A stretch of DNA of 46,554 nt from an uncultured Candidatus Saccharibacteria bacterium (GCA_946404685.1 CAMJEK010000003.1:1-46554); one strand, 5' to 3'; shown: positions 36,634-46,448, counted from the first letter of the stretch. Translations and numbers: made by a program. The notes: generated from the sequence alone by a model not told the origin.

Positions 36634-38811
36634 TCACATAAAGAGGGAGTTGTTTTGAATAATGGGGACAATTGCGTTTGCTACGGTAGAGGTCAGCTTC
36701 ATAAAGATGTCGAGATCGACGCCGATGACGTCCTTACGGGTATCACCAGTCGTATCGCCAACGACGGATACTTTGTGACTTTCTGAGCCTTTGCCATAGT
36801 TAGCATCAGGGTCGATAATTCCAGGAACTAATCCGGCCTTGATGTCTTCGGTCAGGTGACCAGCTTCAATGTACTTCTTGGCGTTGTCGAATGCGCCGCC
36901 AGAATTACCATTGAAAATTGCTCTGGGAATAGCGACAATCATCTCGCCTACGAGTAATCCGCCAACAAACTCAACGCCAAAGAGTTTGCCGCTGCCAATC
37001 GGTACGAAAACTGCGAGTAGTGAAGGGATAATCATCTTCTTTAGAGCATTCTTTCCAACAATCTTAATGCACGTAATGTAATCGGGCTGAACTGTTCCTT
37101 CGATTACTCCAGGGATTCGCAGCTGCTTGGTAGCTTCGTCTGCCATCATTTTTGCGGAATCGATGGTATTGTCTGCAAGAATTGCGGAGAAGAACTCGAT
37201 CAGAGCGCCACCAACTATGCCGCCGGCAACAACTACGAAATTAGCGATGTTAAGAACTGGTGTTGTTCCAACTTCGGTGTAGCTGTTGACGTATGCAACG
37301 ATCAGTGAACAAGTAGCAAGTGATGCTGAGCCGATAGCAAATCCTTTGCCGATTGCTGCAGTTGTATTGCCAACAGCATCAAGCAGATCGGTAATTGCTC
37401 TAACAGTGGGAGGAAGTTCGCATCCTTCAGCGATTCCGCCAGCGTTGTCGGCTATCGGGCCAAATGCATCGATGGAGACGGTTGTAGCAACAAAGCTGAG
37501 CATTCCGAGTGCTGAAACGGCGATTCCGTAGAGGCCGCCGATCTTTCCGGAAAAGAGCAATGTGATACCAAGAACAAGGATTGTCGGCATGCAAGACTTT
37601 GAGCCAAGAGCATCGCCTTTTGTAATCAGGAAAGCGGAGCCTTCTGGAGCGATCCTAGCAAGCATTCTTGTGGGTTTATAGTCCGTAGAGGTATAGTACT
37701 CGGTAATTGCACCGATTGCTACGCCGCTCGCAATGCCAAGCATTGCGGATACGAACGGTGAAATCCAGCCAAGCTTGAAAGAATCATACAGTTCAACATT
37801 CCTGAAGCAAACGTAAGAGGCGATGAGTCCACCGGCGAGCGTTAAACCTGCTGAGATATAAGTTGTAAGATTTAAGTCTCTAGAAGGTTTAGATCCAAGC
37901 TTCCTGAATAAGGTAAACAAGATACCTATGACACAGCCAAGAAGTCCAAATCCGAGAAAGAGAATAGGGAAAGTCATAGTTGCGTTGAAGGTATAAATGT
38001 TGGCACCTTTCGCACCGTGAAAGACTGCACTGTTGTAAATAGTGACGCCGATCATGAGTGTAGCGGATGCTGATGCAACAAGGCTTTCCATAAGGTCGGT
38101 AAGGTTTCCGGCAATATCGTTGATGCAGTCGCCGATAAAGTCTGCAATTGTGCAGGGATTGCAACGGGCATCTTCGGGAAGATTAAAATGAATCTTGCCT
38201 GTAATGTCCGAACCTACGTCTGCGGCTTTAGTGAAGTTGCCTCCGGCCACACGGTTAAACATTGCTACGATGGAACAACCCATGGAATAGGTTATAAAAC
38301 GTGTAATGAATGGGTTACATATGGTCTTCGTGATAAGGCCACTACCTTTTGCTGTAGGATCGATGAATCCGCCAGTAATAAGGAAGACGATACAAAATCC
38401 AAGTAATGCAAGTCCCATAACCAGTAGTCCGCAGACACTACCGCCTTTGAAGGCGGCTTGAACTGTCTTGCCGATGTCCTGGGTTTTTCTTGCGACGTTC
38501 GTGACACGGACGTTCGCGTACGTTGCGCATTTCATTCCCGGGATGCAGGCAAGTGTACTAAGCCCTACTCCAAGTAGGAAGGTGAGGCCACTTGATCTCT
38601 CGATGAAAAGAGTAATCATAATGGCTCCTATGGCGACGACGATAGCAATAACCATGAACTGAATCTTCATGAAAGTATCCGCGCCATCGCGAATAAGTTT
38701 CGCTAGATTCTGCATATCTTCGGTGCCTTCATCCATCTTTTTGATGGAGAAGTAATTTATTGCGGCAATAACCAACGCCGCGATACTCACCGACATAATG
38801 CCGAGAACCAA
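36634..38811 (-). CDS. hppA: Membrane-bound ion-translocating pyrophosphatase (K+-dependent type by motif)
   Basis: ADVGSDITGK, IADFIGDCINDIAG, DAFGPIADNAGGIAE, DAVGNTTAAIGKGFAIGSA, GGAFDNAKKYIE, GDTTGDTRKD. TTG start in track; an SD-positioned ATG at 38834 is out of frame. Confidence 0.9.
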   Translation of the reverse strand: MVLGIMSVSIAALVIAAINYFSIKKMDEGTEDMQNLAKLIRDGADTFMKIQFMVIAIVVAIGAIMITLFIERSSGLTFLLGVGLSTLACIPGMKCATYANVRVTNVARKTQDIGKTVQAAFKGGSVCGLLVMGLALLGFCIVFLITGGFIDPTAKGSGLITKTICNPFITRFITYSMGCSIVAMFNRVAGGNFTKAADVGSDITGKIHFNLPEDARCNPCTIADFIGDCINDIAGNLTDLMESLVASASATLMIGVTIYNSAVFHGAKGANIYTFNATMTFPILFLGFGLLGCVIGILFTLFRKLGSKPSRDLNLTTYISAGLTLAGGLIASYVCFRNVELYDSFKLGWISPFVSAMLGIASGVAIGAITEYYTSTDYKPTRMLARIAPEGSAFLITKGDALGSKSCMPTILVLGITLLFSGKIGGLYGIAVSALGMLSFVATTVSIDAFGPIADNAGGIAEGCELPPTVRAITDLLDAVGNTTAAIGKGFAIGSASLATCSLIVAYVNSYTEVGTTPVLNIANFVVVAGGIVGGALIEFFSAILADNTIDSAKMMADEATKQLRIPGVIEGTVQPDYITCIKIVGKNALKKMIIPSLLAVFVPIGSGKLFGVEFVGGLLVGEMIVAIPRAIFNGNSGGAFDNAKKYIEAGHLTEDIKAGLVPGIIDPDANYGKGSESHKVSVVGDTTGDTRKDVIGVDLDIFMKLTSTVANAIVPIIQNNSLFM

Positions 38812-38958
38812 CGAAATTGGTGTTGTTACCCCATATGTTTTCCTCCTTTTTGTTTTGGAATTTGTTAAGTTGCAATAAAAAGATCTCCCTCAAGATCTAT
38901 CTGGTCGCATTATAACAGAAAAACTGGCAAAAATCAAGTAATTAACAGGGGTAGATGC

Positions 38959-40113
38959 TTATGTTTTCCGCCTTCGCGCGAAAATCGAGACGAGAAAAAA
39001 TATGACAATTGGAACGTATATTAAAAACACCCACCCATTCCTTTTTGGTACTTCAACCAGAAAATATTTCTGCTCAGCAAAAAACTTCACGGTTAGAATG
39101 TGAAAGTCGAGCAAACGCGTCGTAACGAAGGTGACCGCCGTGCCAACCATAGGAATGTCAGCTAGGACGCCGGTCATAAAAAGAAGACCAATCGCAAATG
39201 GCAGTGTTGGCAAAATAATCAGGTTAGCGAGAATTGTGATGAGTGAGAATGAGCCAAAATAAAAAATCGTAATCGGGAGTGTAGCAAGTGTGGCGACAGA
39301 AGAAGTAATAATAGACTTTGCAACAAAATTCGGTTTCTTGTCGCCATAGAAAAACCGTGTCACCTTTGGAGAAATGATCATGATTCCGCCAAACGAAGCG
39401 AACGATAATTGCCAACCCATGTTCGTGACAAACATCGGATCAAAAAGCAAGGTTGCCGCCATCGCAATTAAAACAATTCGCCATGCCGAGAATTTTCTTC
39501 CCACAAACCACGCTAGTGTCGAAAGAATCGAAACAATGCCGGCGCGCAAAATCGACGGCGTCCAGCCAATCATCACGACGAAAAGCAAGATAAAAAGCAG
39601 AGAATATAATAGCCCCGCAAAGCGCGAAATCCTTCCAAAAATCTTTTTCACGGCTCCGGTCAAAATCGAAAGATGCGTCCCACTTGCCACCACGATGTGA
39701 GAAAGTCCAATCGCTCGAAGTGCCTCGGCTAAATCCTTCGGAAGACTGCCTTTGATGCCAAGAAGATACGCTTCTCCCAGTTCCGAGTTTGGTTCCGGAA
39801 TCATTTTAAAAAGTCTTGTCCGAAACCATTCCTGAATATCCATCAGCCATCCCCATTGTTCAAACTCGGCTGATCCGGAAACAAGTGATGGCACCGCGCG
39901 CACAAATCCAACAATCATTCCGGCAAGAAACGAAACCAGAATCAAACCTCTCGCAGGATAAACTAAAGAATAAGAAAAAAGCATTAATGCCGGAATAATC
40001 CAAAAAGGCGAAGCAAAAAAGTTCCAACGAAAAATCACGACACAAATAATCCCAACAATTAAGCCCACAAGAAATGCGACGAAAAAGTATGAGCTATGGA
40101 TAAATTTGTGCAC
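38959..40113 (-). CDS. comEC: ComEC/Rec2 core membrane domain protein (no beta-lactamase domain)
   Basis: AYLLGIKGSLPKDLAEALRAIGLSHIVVASGTHLSILTGAVKKI, WTPSILRAGIVSILSTLAWFVGR; GTG start with TAATAT 6 nt upstream. Confidence 0.82.
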   Translation of the reverse strand: MHKFIHSSYFFVAFLVGLIVGIICVVIFRWNFFASPFWIIPALMLFSYSLVYPARGLILVSFLAGMIVGFVRAVPSLVSGSAEFEQWGWLMDIQEWFRTRLFKMIPEPNSELGEAYLLGIKGSLPKDLAEALRAIGLSHIVVASGTHLSILTGAVKKIFGRISRFAGLLYSLLFILLFVVMIGWTPSILRAGIVSILSTLAWFVGRKFSAWRIVLIAMAATLLFDPMFVTNMGWQLSFASFGGIMIISPKVTRFFYGDKKPNFVAKSIITSSVATLATLPITIFYFGSFSLITILANLIILPTLPFAIGLLFMTGVLADIPMVGTAVTFVTTRLLDFHILTVKFFAEQKYFLVEVPKRNGWVFLIYVPIVIFFLVSIFARRRKT

Positions 40114-40160
40114 GCAAAAATATTAGCGAACAAAGAATAATAATCAACCCCCTAGTTAGC

Positions 40161-41495
40161 TTAAGCGATAGCTTGTTCGAGCTCGGACGCAAGATTATTC
40201 ATGAGCTCAGTAATCTTTTCTAGATCTTCGCCCCAAACCACGATACGTACAATGTTTTCGGTGCCGCTAGGACGAACCAAAATTCTGCCACCAAAATTCT
40301 TAAACTCCGCATCGTATTTGATCAAAATCTTTTTTACTTCTTCGGAAGATTTTAGTAATTCTTTTTGATTTGGATCGGCGCTAATTTTGGTTTCGGCCTG
40401 AGGAAGTTTCGTCATGGAAGAGGCAAGATCTTTGAGGCTCATGCCGCTGTCTTTAAGGATCTTTGCAATCATCATTGAAACGAGCAAACCGTCGCTGCAA
40501 GTTTCGTGTGGAAGATGAATATGCCCATTTTGCTCGCCGCCAACTAGTGCACCTTTTTCGTGCATTGCAGCATAAACGTGGTGGTTGCCAACCGGCGTAA
40601 CCTCAATGTCGATGTTATTGTCCTTGGCCCAGTTCAAGATACCTTGGTTGCAGGAAACGGTCACAACGACAGACTTGAGTTTTAAGGCCTCAGCAACAAT
40701 CACAATAATTTGGTCACCATCAACTAGATTCCCTTCAGCATCAACGAGTAATGCGCGGTCGCCGTCACCATCAAAAGCGATACCAAAATCATATTCGCCA
40801 TTTTTGATAAGCTCGGTTATGGCCTCAATATGAGTGCTGCCGCAGCCATCGTTAATATTTTTCCCGTAGCTTGAGTCGGCATGAATCAGTGTAACTTCGG
40901 CACCGAGCGCTTCAAGTGCGGATTTATTAATAACGCTCGTTGCGCCATCAGCGCAGTCCATACCAATCTTGAGTCCAGACAAATCTTCGCGATTAATATA
41001 ATCCAGAAGATGCTCGCGATAGAGTGAGACTGCCTCATCGTGCAAATCTTCACGAAGGGAAGTGGCTACTGTTTCGAATTCATGTTCATTTTCTATTGCG
41101 GCTTCAAGTGCGAGGCATCCTGCTTCAGAAATTGATTCGCCGCAGCTAGTGCCGCGCTCAAAGAATTTCAAACCATTATCCGTATACGGGTTATGTGAAG
41201 CGGTCACGTCGATTGCGAAATCAAATCCCATTTCATAAAATGCGTAGTCGATGGCTGGAGTTGGCAAAACGCCAACTGTTCCATATTCAATACCGAGCGT
41301 TTCAAATGCCTCGGAAAGAGTCTGAATGATTTCTTCGGAAGATTCGCGCGTGTCGCCACCAAGGAGAACTTTGATATTGTCGCCACCATAGTTGACGAGG
41401 CCTTTGGCAACTTTTTGCAAAAATGCTGGCGTGAAAAAACCAGCTTCACGACGAATGCCGTCGGTGCCAAAGTATTTTAGTTTTGTTTCTGACAT
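40161..41495 (-). CDS. glmM: Phosphoglucosamine mutase
   Basis: KYFGTDGIRREAG, DVTASHNPYTDNGLKFF, IAFDGDGDRALLVD, GGEQNGHI, RPSGTENIVRI. Start moved to ATG 41495 behind SD GGAGG. Confidence 0.93.
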   Translation of the reverse strand: MSETKLKYFGTDGIRREAGFFTPAFLQKVAKGLVNYGGDNIKVLLGGDTRESSEEIIQTLSEAFETLGIEYGTVGVLPTPAIDYAFYEMGFDFAIDVTASHNPYTDNGLKFFERGTSCGESISEAGCLALEAAIENEHEFETVATSLREDLHDEAVSLYREHLLDYINREDLSGLKIGMDCADGATSVINKSALEALGAEVTLIHADSSYGKNINDGCGSTHIEAITELIKNGEYDFGIAFDGDGDRALLVDAEGNLVDGDQIIVIVAEALKLKSVVVTVSCNQGILNWAKDNNIDIEVTPVGNHHVYAAMHEKGALVGGEQNGHIHLPHETCSDGLLVSMMIAKILKDSGMSLKDLASSMTKLPQAETKISADPNQKELLKSSEEVKKILIKYDAEFKNFGGRILVRPSGTENIVRIVVWGEDLEKITELMNNLASELEQAIA

Positions 41496-43066
41496 ATATC
41501 CTCCATGGTATGCCAACTTAGTGTTGCGCATTTTGCGCGTGCCGGCATCTTCGAAATGTTTTCGAGCGCAGCCGCTTCCTTTAGCAAACTAAGTTCGTCA
41601 TTATTAATTTTATTGTTAATCATTTTAATGAACAAATCCGCAAGCTTTTTTGCCTCATCAACTGGTTTTCCAATAATGAGATTAAGCATGATATCAGTCG
41701 AGGCTTGCGAAATTGCGCAACCGCTGCCAGTAAAACTTCCGTCACGAATCACCCCATCCTCAATTTTGATATGAAGAGTAATATCATCTCCGCATGATGG
41801 ATTGATACCTTCTTTGTCAAAATTTGCGGAAGGTAGTTCGTACTTGTGAGTAGGGAACAAATTATGTTCGTTTAATACCTCATCATAATCTGTTTTTGGA
41901 AGTTCTCCAAGCGCTTTGGCGAGATTCATTATATCATCTTTTGTGTTGTAAATTCCAACACTAACTCGGACTGCAGAATTTTCACCAAGGAAATTCACGA
42001 GTGGCTGCGCACAATGATGTCCGGCGCGCACAGCGATGTGCTTTGAATCAAGGTATGATGCAACGTCATGTGGATGCACGCCAGTAATATTGAACGAAAC
42101 AATGCCAAGGTGCTCGTCCGAATTATTCGAACCTAAAATTTTCACTTGTGGTATTTTGGCTAACTCACCAAGAAGCAGTTTCGTTAATTCTTTTTCATGC
42201 TCCGTGATTTTTGAGAAACCTGTTTTGTTAATAAAATCTATGGCAGAATGAAGTCCCACAGCGGCGGCCGCATCAACCGTTCCTGCCTCAAACTTTTGAG
42301 GGAGTGGCGAATAATGAACGTCTGTTTCGCTTGCAAAATCTACCATTCCACCACCGATGAGGAAAGGCGGCATTTTCTCGAGTAGTTCACGCTTGCCATA
42401 AAGCACACCAATTCCAGTGGGGCCATACATCTTGTGTCCCGAAAACGCCAAGAAATCTACATCCAGATCTTGGATGTCAATCGGCATGTGGGCCACACTT
42501 TGCGCTGCATCGCAAACAATAACTGTTCCATTCTTATGGCAAACCTCAGCAAACTTTTTTATGTCATAAACCATGCCAAGCACATTTGATACTTGCGTAA
42601 TGGCAAAAAGTTTTGTCCTTGGCGTTAGGCGCTCACGAAGCATGTCGGGACTAATTGAACCATCCTTATTGCAATACAAAAAGTTCAGTTTCAAATGTTT
42701 GTCTTTTGCAAGTCTTTGCCACGGCAGGAAATTACTGTGATGTTCCGTGATTGCAACCAAAATCTCATCGCCAGGTTCAAGCAGTGATCCATATGAAAAC
42801 GCCACGAGATTTAGGCTTTCGGTTGCGCTTTTTGTGAAAATGATTTCGGCGCTTTCCTTGGCGTTTATAAAGTCGCGTACAGCCACGCGTGCCGCTTCAA
42901 ACTCCGCAGTCGCATCAACGCTCAGCTGATAAATTCCTCGGAGCGGGTTGGCATTTTTTTCGCGATAAAACTTGTCCATTGCAAGAATAACTGCCTCCGG
43001 CTTTTCGGTCGTCGCGGCATTGTCTAAATAGCAAAGCTCCGGATATTTTTCTTTAAAAGGAAACAT
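41477..43066 (-). CDS. sufS: SufS-SufU fusion: cysteine desulfurase plus Fe-S scaffold/sulfur acceptor
   Basis: SufS: YLDNAATTEKPEAV, AFSGHKMYGPTGIGVLYG, RAGHHCAQP; SufU tail: NPSCGDDITLHIKIEDGVI, FTGSGCAISQASTDIM, ARAKCATLSWHTM. Confidence 0.93.
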   Translation of the reverse strand: MFPFKEKYPELCYLDNAATTEKPEAVILAMDKFYREKNANPLRGIYQLSVDATAEFEAARVAVRDFINAKESAEIIFTKSATESLNLVAFSYGSLLEPGDEILVAITEHHSNFLPWQRLAKDKHLKLNFLYCNKDGSISPDMLRERLTPRTKLFAITQVSNVLGMVYDIKKFAEVCHKNGTVIVCDAAQSVAHMPIDIQDLDVDFLAFSGHKMYGPTGIGVLYGKRELLEKMPPFLIGGGMVDFASETDVHYSPLPQKFEAGTVDAAAAVGLHSAIDFINKTGFSKITEHEKELTKLLLGELAKIPQVKILGSNNSDEHLGIVSFNITGVHPHDVASYLDSKHIAVRAGHHCAQPLVNFLGENSAVRVSVGIYNTKDDIMNLAKALGELPKTDYDEVLNEHNLFPTHKYELPSANFDKEGINPSCGDDITLHIKIEDGVIRDGSFTGSGCAISQASTDIMLNLIIGKPVDEAKKLADLFIKMINNKINNDELSLLKEAAALENISKMPARAKCATLSWHTMEDICQKQN

Positions 43067-44076
43067 TAATTGATGAGCTCCCGAATTTTATCTAATGCAA
43101 TTTTATCACGCACATTTTTGACCGTCTCGAAAATCTTTGCTTTCGTCATAAGTTTGCGGATTTGTTTATCGCTAAGTCCACGCGACCTTAGATAATACTC
43201 GACTTTTTCATCCAGTCGTCCAATTGACGCCCCATGTGCTCCTTCAACATCATCTTCTGTACAAAGAATGAGAGGAACTGCTTTATTGGTCACGGTGTCA
43301 TCAAGGAGCAGGGCCTCTTCGCTTTCGGCCCCCTTAGAACCGGACGCTCCGGTTTTGAAATCGATCGTTCCGCGATAGATTTTTTCAGACTTGCCGGAGA
43401 GCGTCCCGCGAACCTTGATGTCGCTCACGGACTTTTTGCCACGATGAATTGCAACAAGGTTGAGATCGAGTAGTTCAGATTTTTTAAGATTGTATCCAGC
43501 ATTGCAATCAAGCTTCGCGCTTTCACCCACGAGTTCCGCAAAGGCGCCACCATACATCTTCGCACCGTTAAGGTAAACTTGCGTAAGTTTAACAGTTGCA
43601 TGTGAAGAAATCTTTGCGCCAACATCACTAACTAGCAAAAACTTTGTCCCGGCATCAACGATCTGCACAAGATTAAGTTTTGAATTTTCATCCGCAACAA
43701 TTTCGAGTTGCACTACGCCAGTTCCGGATTCTGAAGAAGAAAAATTCATTACAACTTCAAGCTCAGAATTTGGTAGGGCATGAATCTTAATCCTGGAGCC
43801 AGAAGTAGAATTTTTAAAGTTATAATCCAAGCGAAGCGCTGACGTACATTTTTTAGAAACCGTAAATACATGCTTTGGTAAAACTTTTTCAAGTTCTTGG
43901 GATAGCTCCTCTCCGCACTCAGTTTGAATCTCGCATGATTCTTTAATAACCTCAATCGAAACTCCGGACGGGGGAACGACGATCGGTTCAAACGGAGAAA
44001 TTTCATCAAACAAAACCTCAGCATCGTTTACGTTGGATTTGTTCCAGGTCGGAACAGAAAGATGGTTAATTTTCAT
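43066..44076 (-). CDS. sufD: SufD-like Fe-S assembly protein
   Basis: LLLDDTVTNKAVPLILCTEDDVEGAHGASIGRLDEKVEYYLRSRGLSDKQIRKLMTKAKI. Confidence 0.9.
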   Translation of the reverse strand: MKINHLSVPTWNKSNVNDAEVLFDEISPFEPIVVPPSGVSIEVIKESCEIQTECGEELSQELEKVLPKHVFTVSKKCTSALRLDYNFKNSTSGSRIKIHALPNSELEVVMNFSSSESGTGVVQLEIVADENSKLNLVQIVDAGTKFLLVSDVGAKISSHATVKLTQVYLNGAKMYGGAFAELVGESAKLDCNAGYNLKKSELLDLNLVAIHRGKKSVSDIKVRGTLSGKSEKIYRGTIDFKTGASGSKGAESEEALLLDDTVTNKAVPLILCTEDDVEGAHGASIGRLDEKVEYYLRSRGLSDKQIRKLMTKAKIFETVKNVRDKIALDKIRELIN

Positions 44077-45482
44077 CCTATGCTCCCTTCCATTTCCATA
44101 CTAATTAGATTATTCATTTCCATCGCGTACTCGATCGGCAACTCTTTTGAAACATCGTCACAAAATCCACGAACGATTAGCGCCTTGGCTTCTTCTTCGC
44201 TTAGTCCTCGCGAAGTGAGGTAGAAGATTTCGTCGTCACCGATGCGACCAATCTTGGCTTCGTGACCAACATCAGCAAAACTTGTTTGGACATCCATTAT
44301 TGGAATAGTGTTGGATCTAGATGCTGGATCGAGCATGAGCGATTCGCAACTTACGGAAGATTTGCTTCCGCGAGCCTTTTTTGTCACCTTTACGATGCTG
44401 CGAAAAGTATTAATCCCGCCACTTTTTGAAATTGAGCGTGTGTTCATGTATGATGATGTGTCCGGCGCGGCATGAATAATTTTTGCGCCAGTGTCGAGAT
44501 TTTGACCCGCACCCGCAAAGGAAATGCTGGTGAATTCTGCTCGTGCACCTTTGCCGTTCAAAATACTCATTGGATAAAGGCAGGAAGTGTGTGAGCCAAA
44601 AGACCCAGAAATCCACTCGATTTTTCCGCTCTCCTCAACAATCGCGCGCTTGGTGTTTAGGTTGTACATATTCTTAGACCAGTTTTCGATTGATGAAAAA
44701 CGCATTGTGGCATTCTTTTTTACGTAGATTTCTACACATCCAGCATGAAGAGAAGCCTTATAATACTTTGGTGCCGAGCAGCCCTCGATAAAATGTAGAT
44801 ACGCGCCTTCGTCCACAATAATCAAGGTGTGTTCAAATTGTCCGGCACCCATTGCGTTAAGCCTAAAATATGACTGCAATGGATATTCAACATGCACTCC
44901 TTTTGGTACATAGACAAACGACCCACCAGACCACACTGCTGCATGAAGCGCCGCAAACTTGTGGTCATCCACTGGCACGAGCTTCATGAAATAATCTCGA
45001 ATCATTTTTTCATAACGTTTATCGCGCATCGCCCCTTCGATATCCATATATACTACGCCATCAGCTCTCGCCTCTTCGCGCATGTTATGGTAAACCAGCT
45101 CGGAGTCATACTGTGCTCCCACGCCCGACAGCGATTCGCGTTCCGCCTGCGGGATCCCGAGACGTTCGAACGTGTTCTTGATATCTTCCGGGACGTCCTC
45201 CCAGTTATTTTTCATGCGCACCTTTGCGCGAATATAGGTCACGATTTCGGACATGTCGAGCCCATCGAGAGGCGGCCACCAATCCGCCGTCGGCATCTCA
45301 TTATAAACTTTTAGTGCATTCTGGCGAAATTCCCGCATCCATTCTGGATCATTTTTTTCTTTGGAAATCTCATCGATTATTTCTGGCGTAATGCCACTTT
45401 TTAGCATGTCCTTCGGTTCTTCGTCAAAATAAAAATCGTAACGACTAGTGTCTACATCCGATACTTGAGTTTTCTTTTTCAT
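44073..45482 (-). CDS. sufB: SufB Fe-S assembly protein
   Basis: SGVGAQYDSELVYHN, PKGVHVEYPLQSYFRLNAMGAGQFEHTLIIVDEGAYLHFIEGCSAP, ASRSNTIPIMDVQTSFADVGHEAKIGRI. Confidence 0.96.
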   Translation of the reverse strand: MKKKTQVSDVDTSRYDFYFDEEPKDMLKSGITPEIIDEISKEKNDPEWMREFRQNALKVYNEMPTADWWPPLDGLDMSEIVTYIRAKVRMKNNWEDVPEDIKNTFERLGIPQAERESLSGVGAQYDSELVYHNMREEARADGVVYMDIEGAMRDKRYEKMIRDYFMKLVPVDDHKFAALHAAVWSGGSFVYVPKGVHVEYPLQSYFRLNAMGAGQFEHTLIIVDEGAYLHFIEGCSAPKYYKASLHAGCVEIYVKKNATMRFSSIENWSKNMYNLNTKRAIVEESGKIEWISGSFGSHTSCLYPMSILNGKGARAEFTSISFAGAGQNLDTGAKIIHAAPDTSSYMNTRSISKSGGINTFRSIVKVTKKARGSKSSVSCESLMLDPASRSNTIPIMDVQTSFADVGHEAKIGRIGDDEIFYLTSRGLSEEEAKALIVRGFCDDVSKELPIEYAMEMNNLISMEMEGSIG

Positions 45483-46228
45483 TTCTTATCCGCCAAATAC
45501 TTTTCGAAGCCAGAATTGTTAATCTCATCAATTATTTCAGGGCCACCACTCTTTGCGATTTTTCCATCAACCAGAACATGAATTTTGTCGAAGTGAATTA
45601 TTTCTGCAATCTTGGTATTGTGGGTAATAATAATCATCGCGTGAGTTTTGTCGTCTTGGAATTGTTTGATTCCTAAAAGAACAGTCTTCATGGCGTCGAC
45701 GTCAAGGCCGGAATCAGTTTCGTCCAAAATCGCAAGCTTCGGGTTTAGCATCAGAAGCTGCAATATTTCGGCCTTCTTTTTCTCGCCACCAGAAAAACCA
45801 ACATTTAGATCTCGCTTTGCGTACTTCGGATCCATCTTGAGGAGTTTCATATTTTCCTCTAGACGGTCTTTGAAATTCAGGATTTCGGCATGGCGATCCG
45901 GATCACTCTCGATCACGCTGCGCAAGAAATTTGAGAGCGTGATTCCTGGAACCTCGATTGGGCTTTGGAAGGAAAGAAAGATACCCTTTCTTGCTCGTTT
46001 ATCGGAAGAAAGCTCTGTAATATCTTCTCCCTCGAACAGGATTTGCCCGTCCGTAATTTCATAAGATGGGTTCCCCATGATGATATGTCCGAGTGTGGAT
46101 TTTCCAGCACCATTCGGGCCCATAAGAACATGAGTCTCGCCAGGTTTTATATTGAGAGAAATGCCATGCAGGAGTTCTTTTTTTTCGAGTCCAGCATAAA
46201 CATTCTTTAGTTGTAGAATATTTGTCAT
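45479..46228 (-). CDS. sufC: SufC ATPase
   Basis: HVLMGPNGAGKSTLGHIIMGNPSYE, VGFSGGEKKKAEILQLLMLNPKLAILDETDSGLDVDAMK. Start moved to ATG 46228 (MTNILQLKNVYAGLE). Confidence 0.95.
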   Translation of the reverse strand: MTNILQLKNVYAGLEKKELLHGISLNIKPGETHVLMGPNGAGKSTLGHIIMGNPSYEITDGQILFEGEDITELSSDKRARKGIFLSFQSPIEVPGITLSNFLRSVIESDPDRHAEILNFKDRLEENMKLLKMDPKYAKRDLNVGFSGGEKKKAEILQLLMLNPKLAILDETDSGLDVDAMKTVLLGIKQFQDDKTHAMIIITHNTKIAEIIHFDKIHVLVDGKIAKSGGPEIIDEINNSGFEKYLADKK

Positions 46229-46283
46229 AACAGTACACTCCAGTTTATATTGGAGATCAAGGCCTCCGATATCAGTAATTATC

Positions 46284-46292
46284 ATTATAGCA
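46284..46292 (-). promoter_or_regulatory. Extended -10 promoter of suf operon
   Basis: Minus strand TGCTATAAT, about 50 nt leader to sufC. Confidence 0.7.
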
Positions 46293-46328
46293 TCTCAGGC
46301 TCGTTGTGGTAAAATATTAGAGAAATAT

Positions 46329-46405
46329 GCACCCGTAGCTCAGTGGATTAGAGCATCTGTCTTCGGAACAGAGGGTCGTGGGTTCGAGTCCCTCCGGGTG
46401 TACCA
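46329..46405 (+). tRNA. tRNA-Arg(TCG), CCA encoded
   Basis: GCACCCGTAGCTCAGTGGATTAGAGCATCTGTCTTCGGAACAGAGGGTCGTGGGTTCGAGTCCCTCCGGGTGTACCA; loop CTTCGGA. Confidence 0.94.
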
Positions 46406-46448
46406 TTTTTTTAGAATTATCTCAGTCCAGCGGGACTCTGGCTTCGCG

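Noticed and set aside
38880-38902. AGATCT...AGATCT inverted repeat with T-run upstream of hppA
   Set aside because: AGATCT is itself palindromic and the stem is short; cannot distinguish an attenuator from chance.
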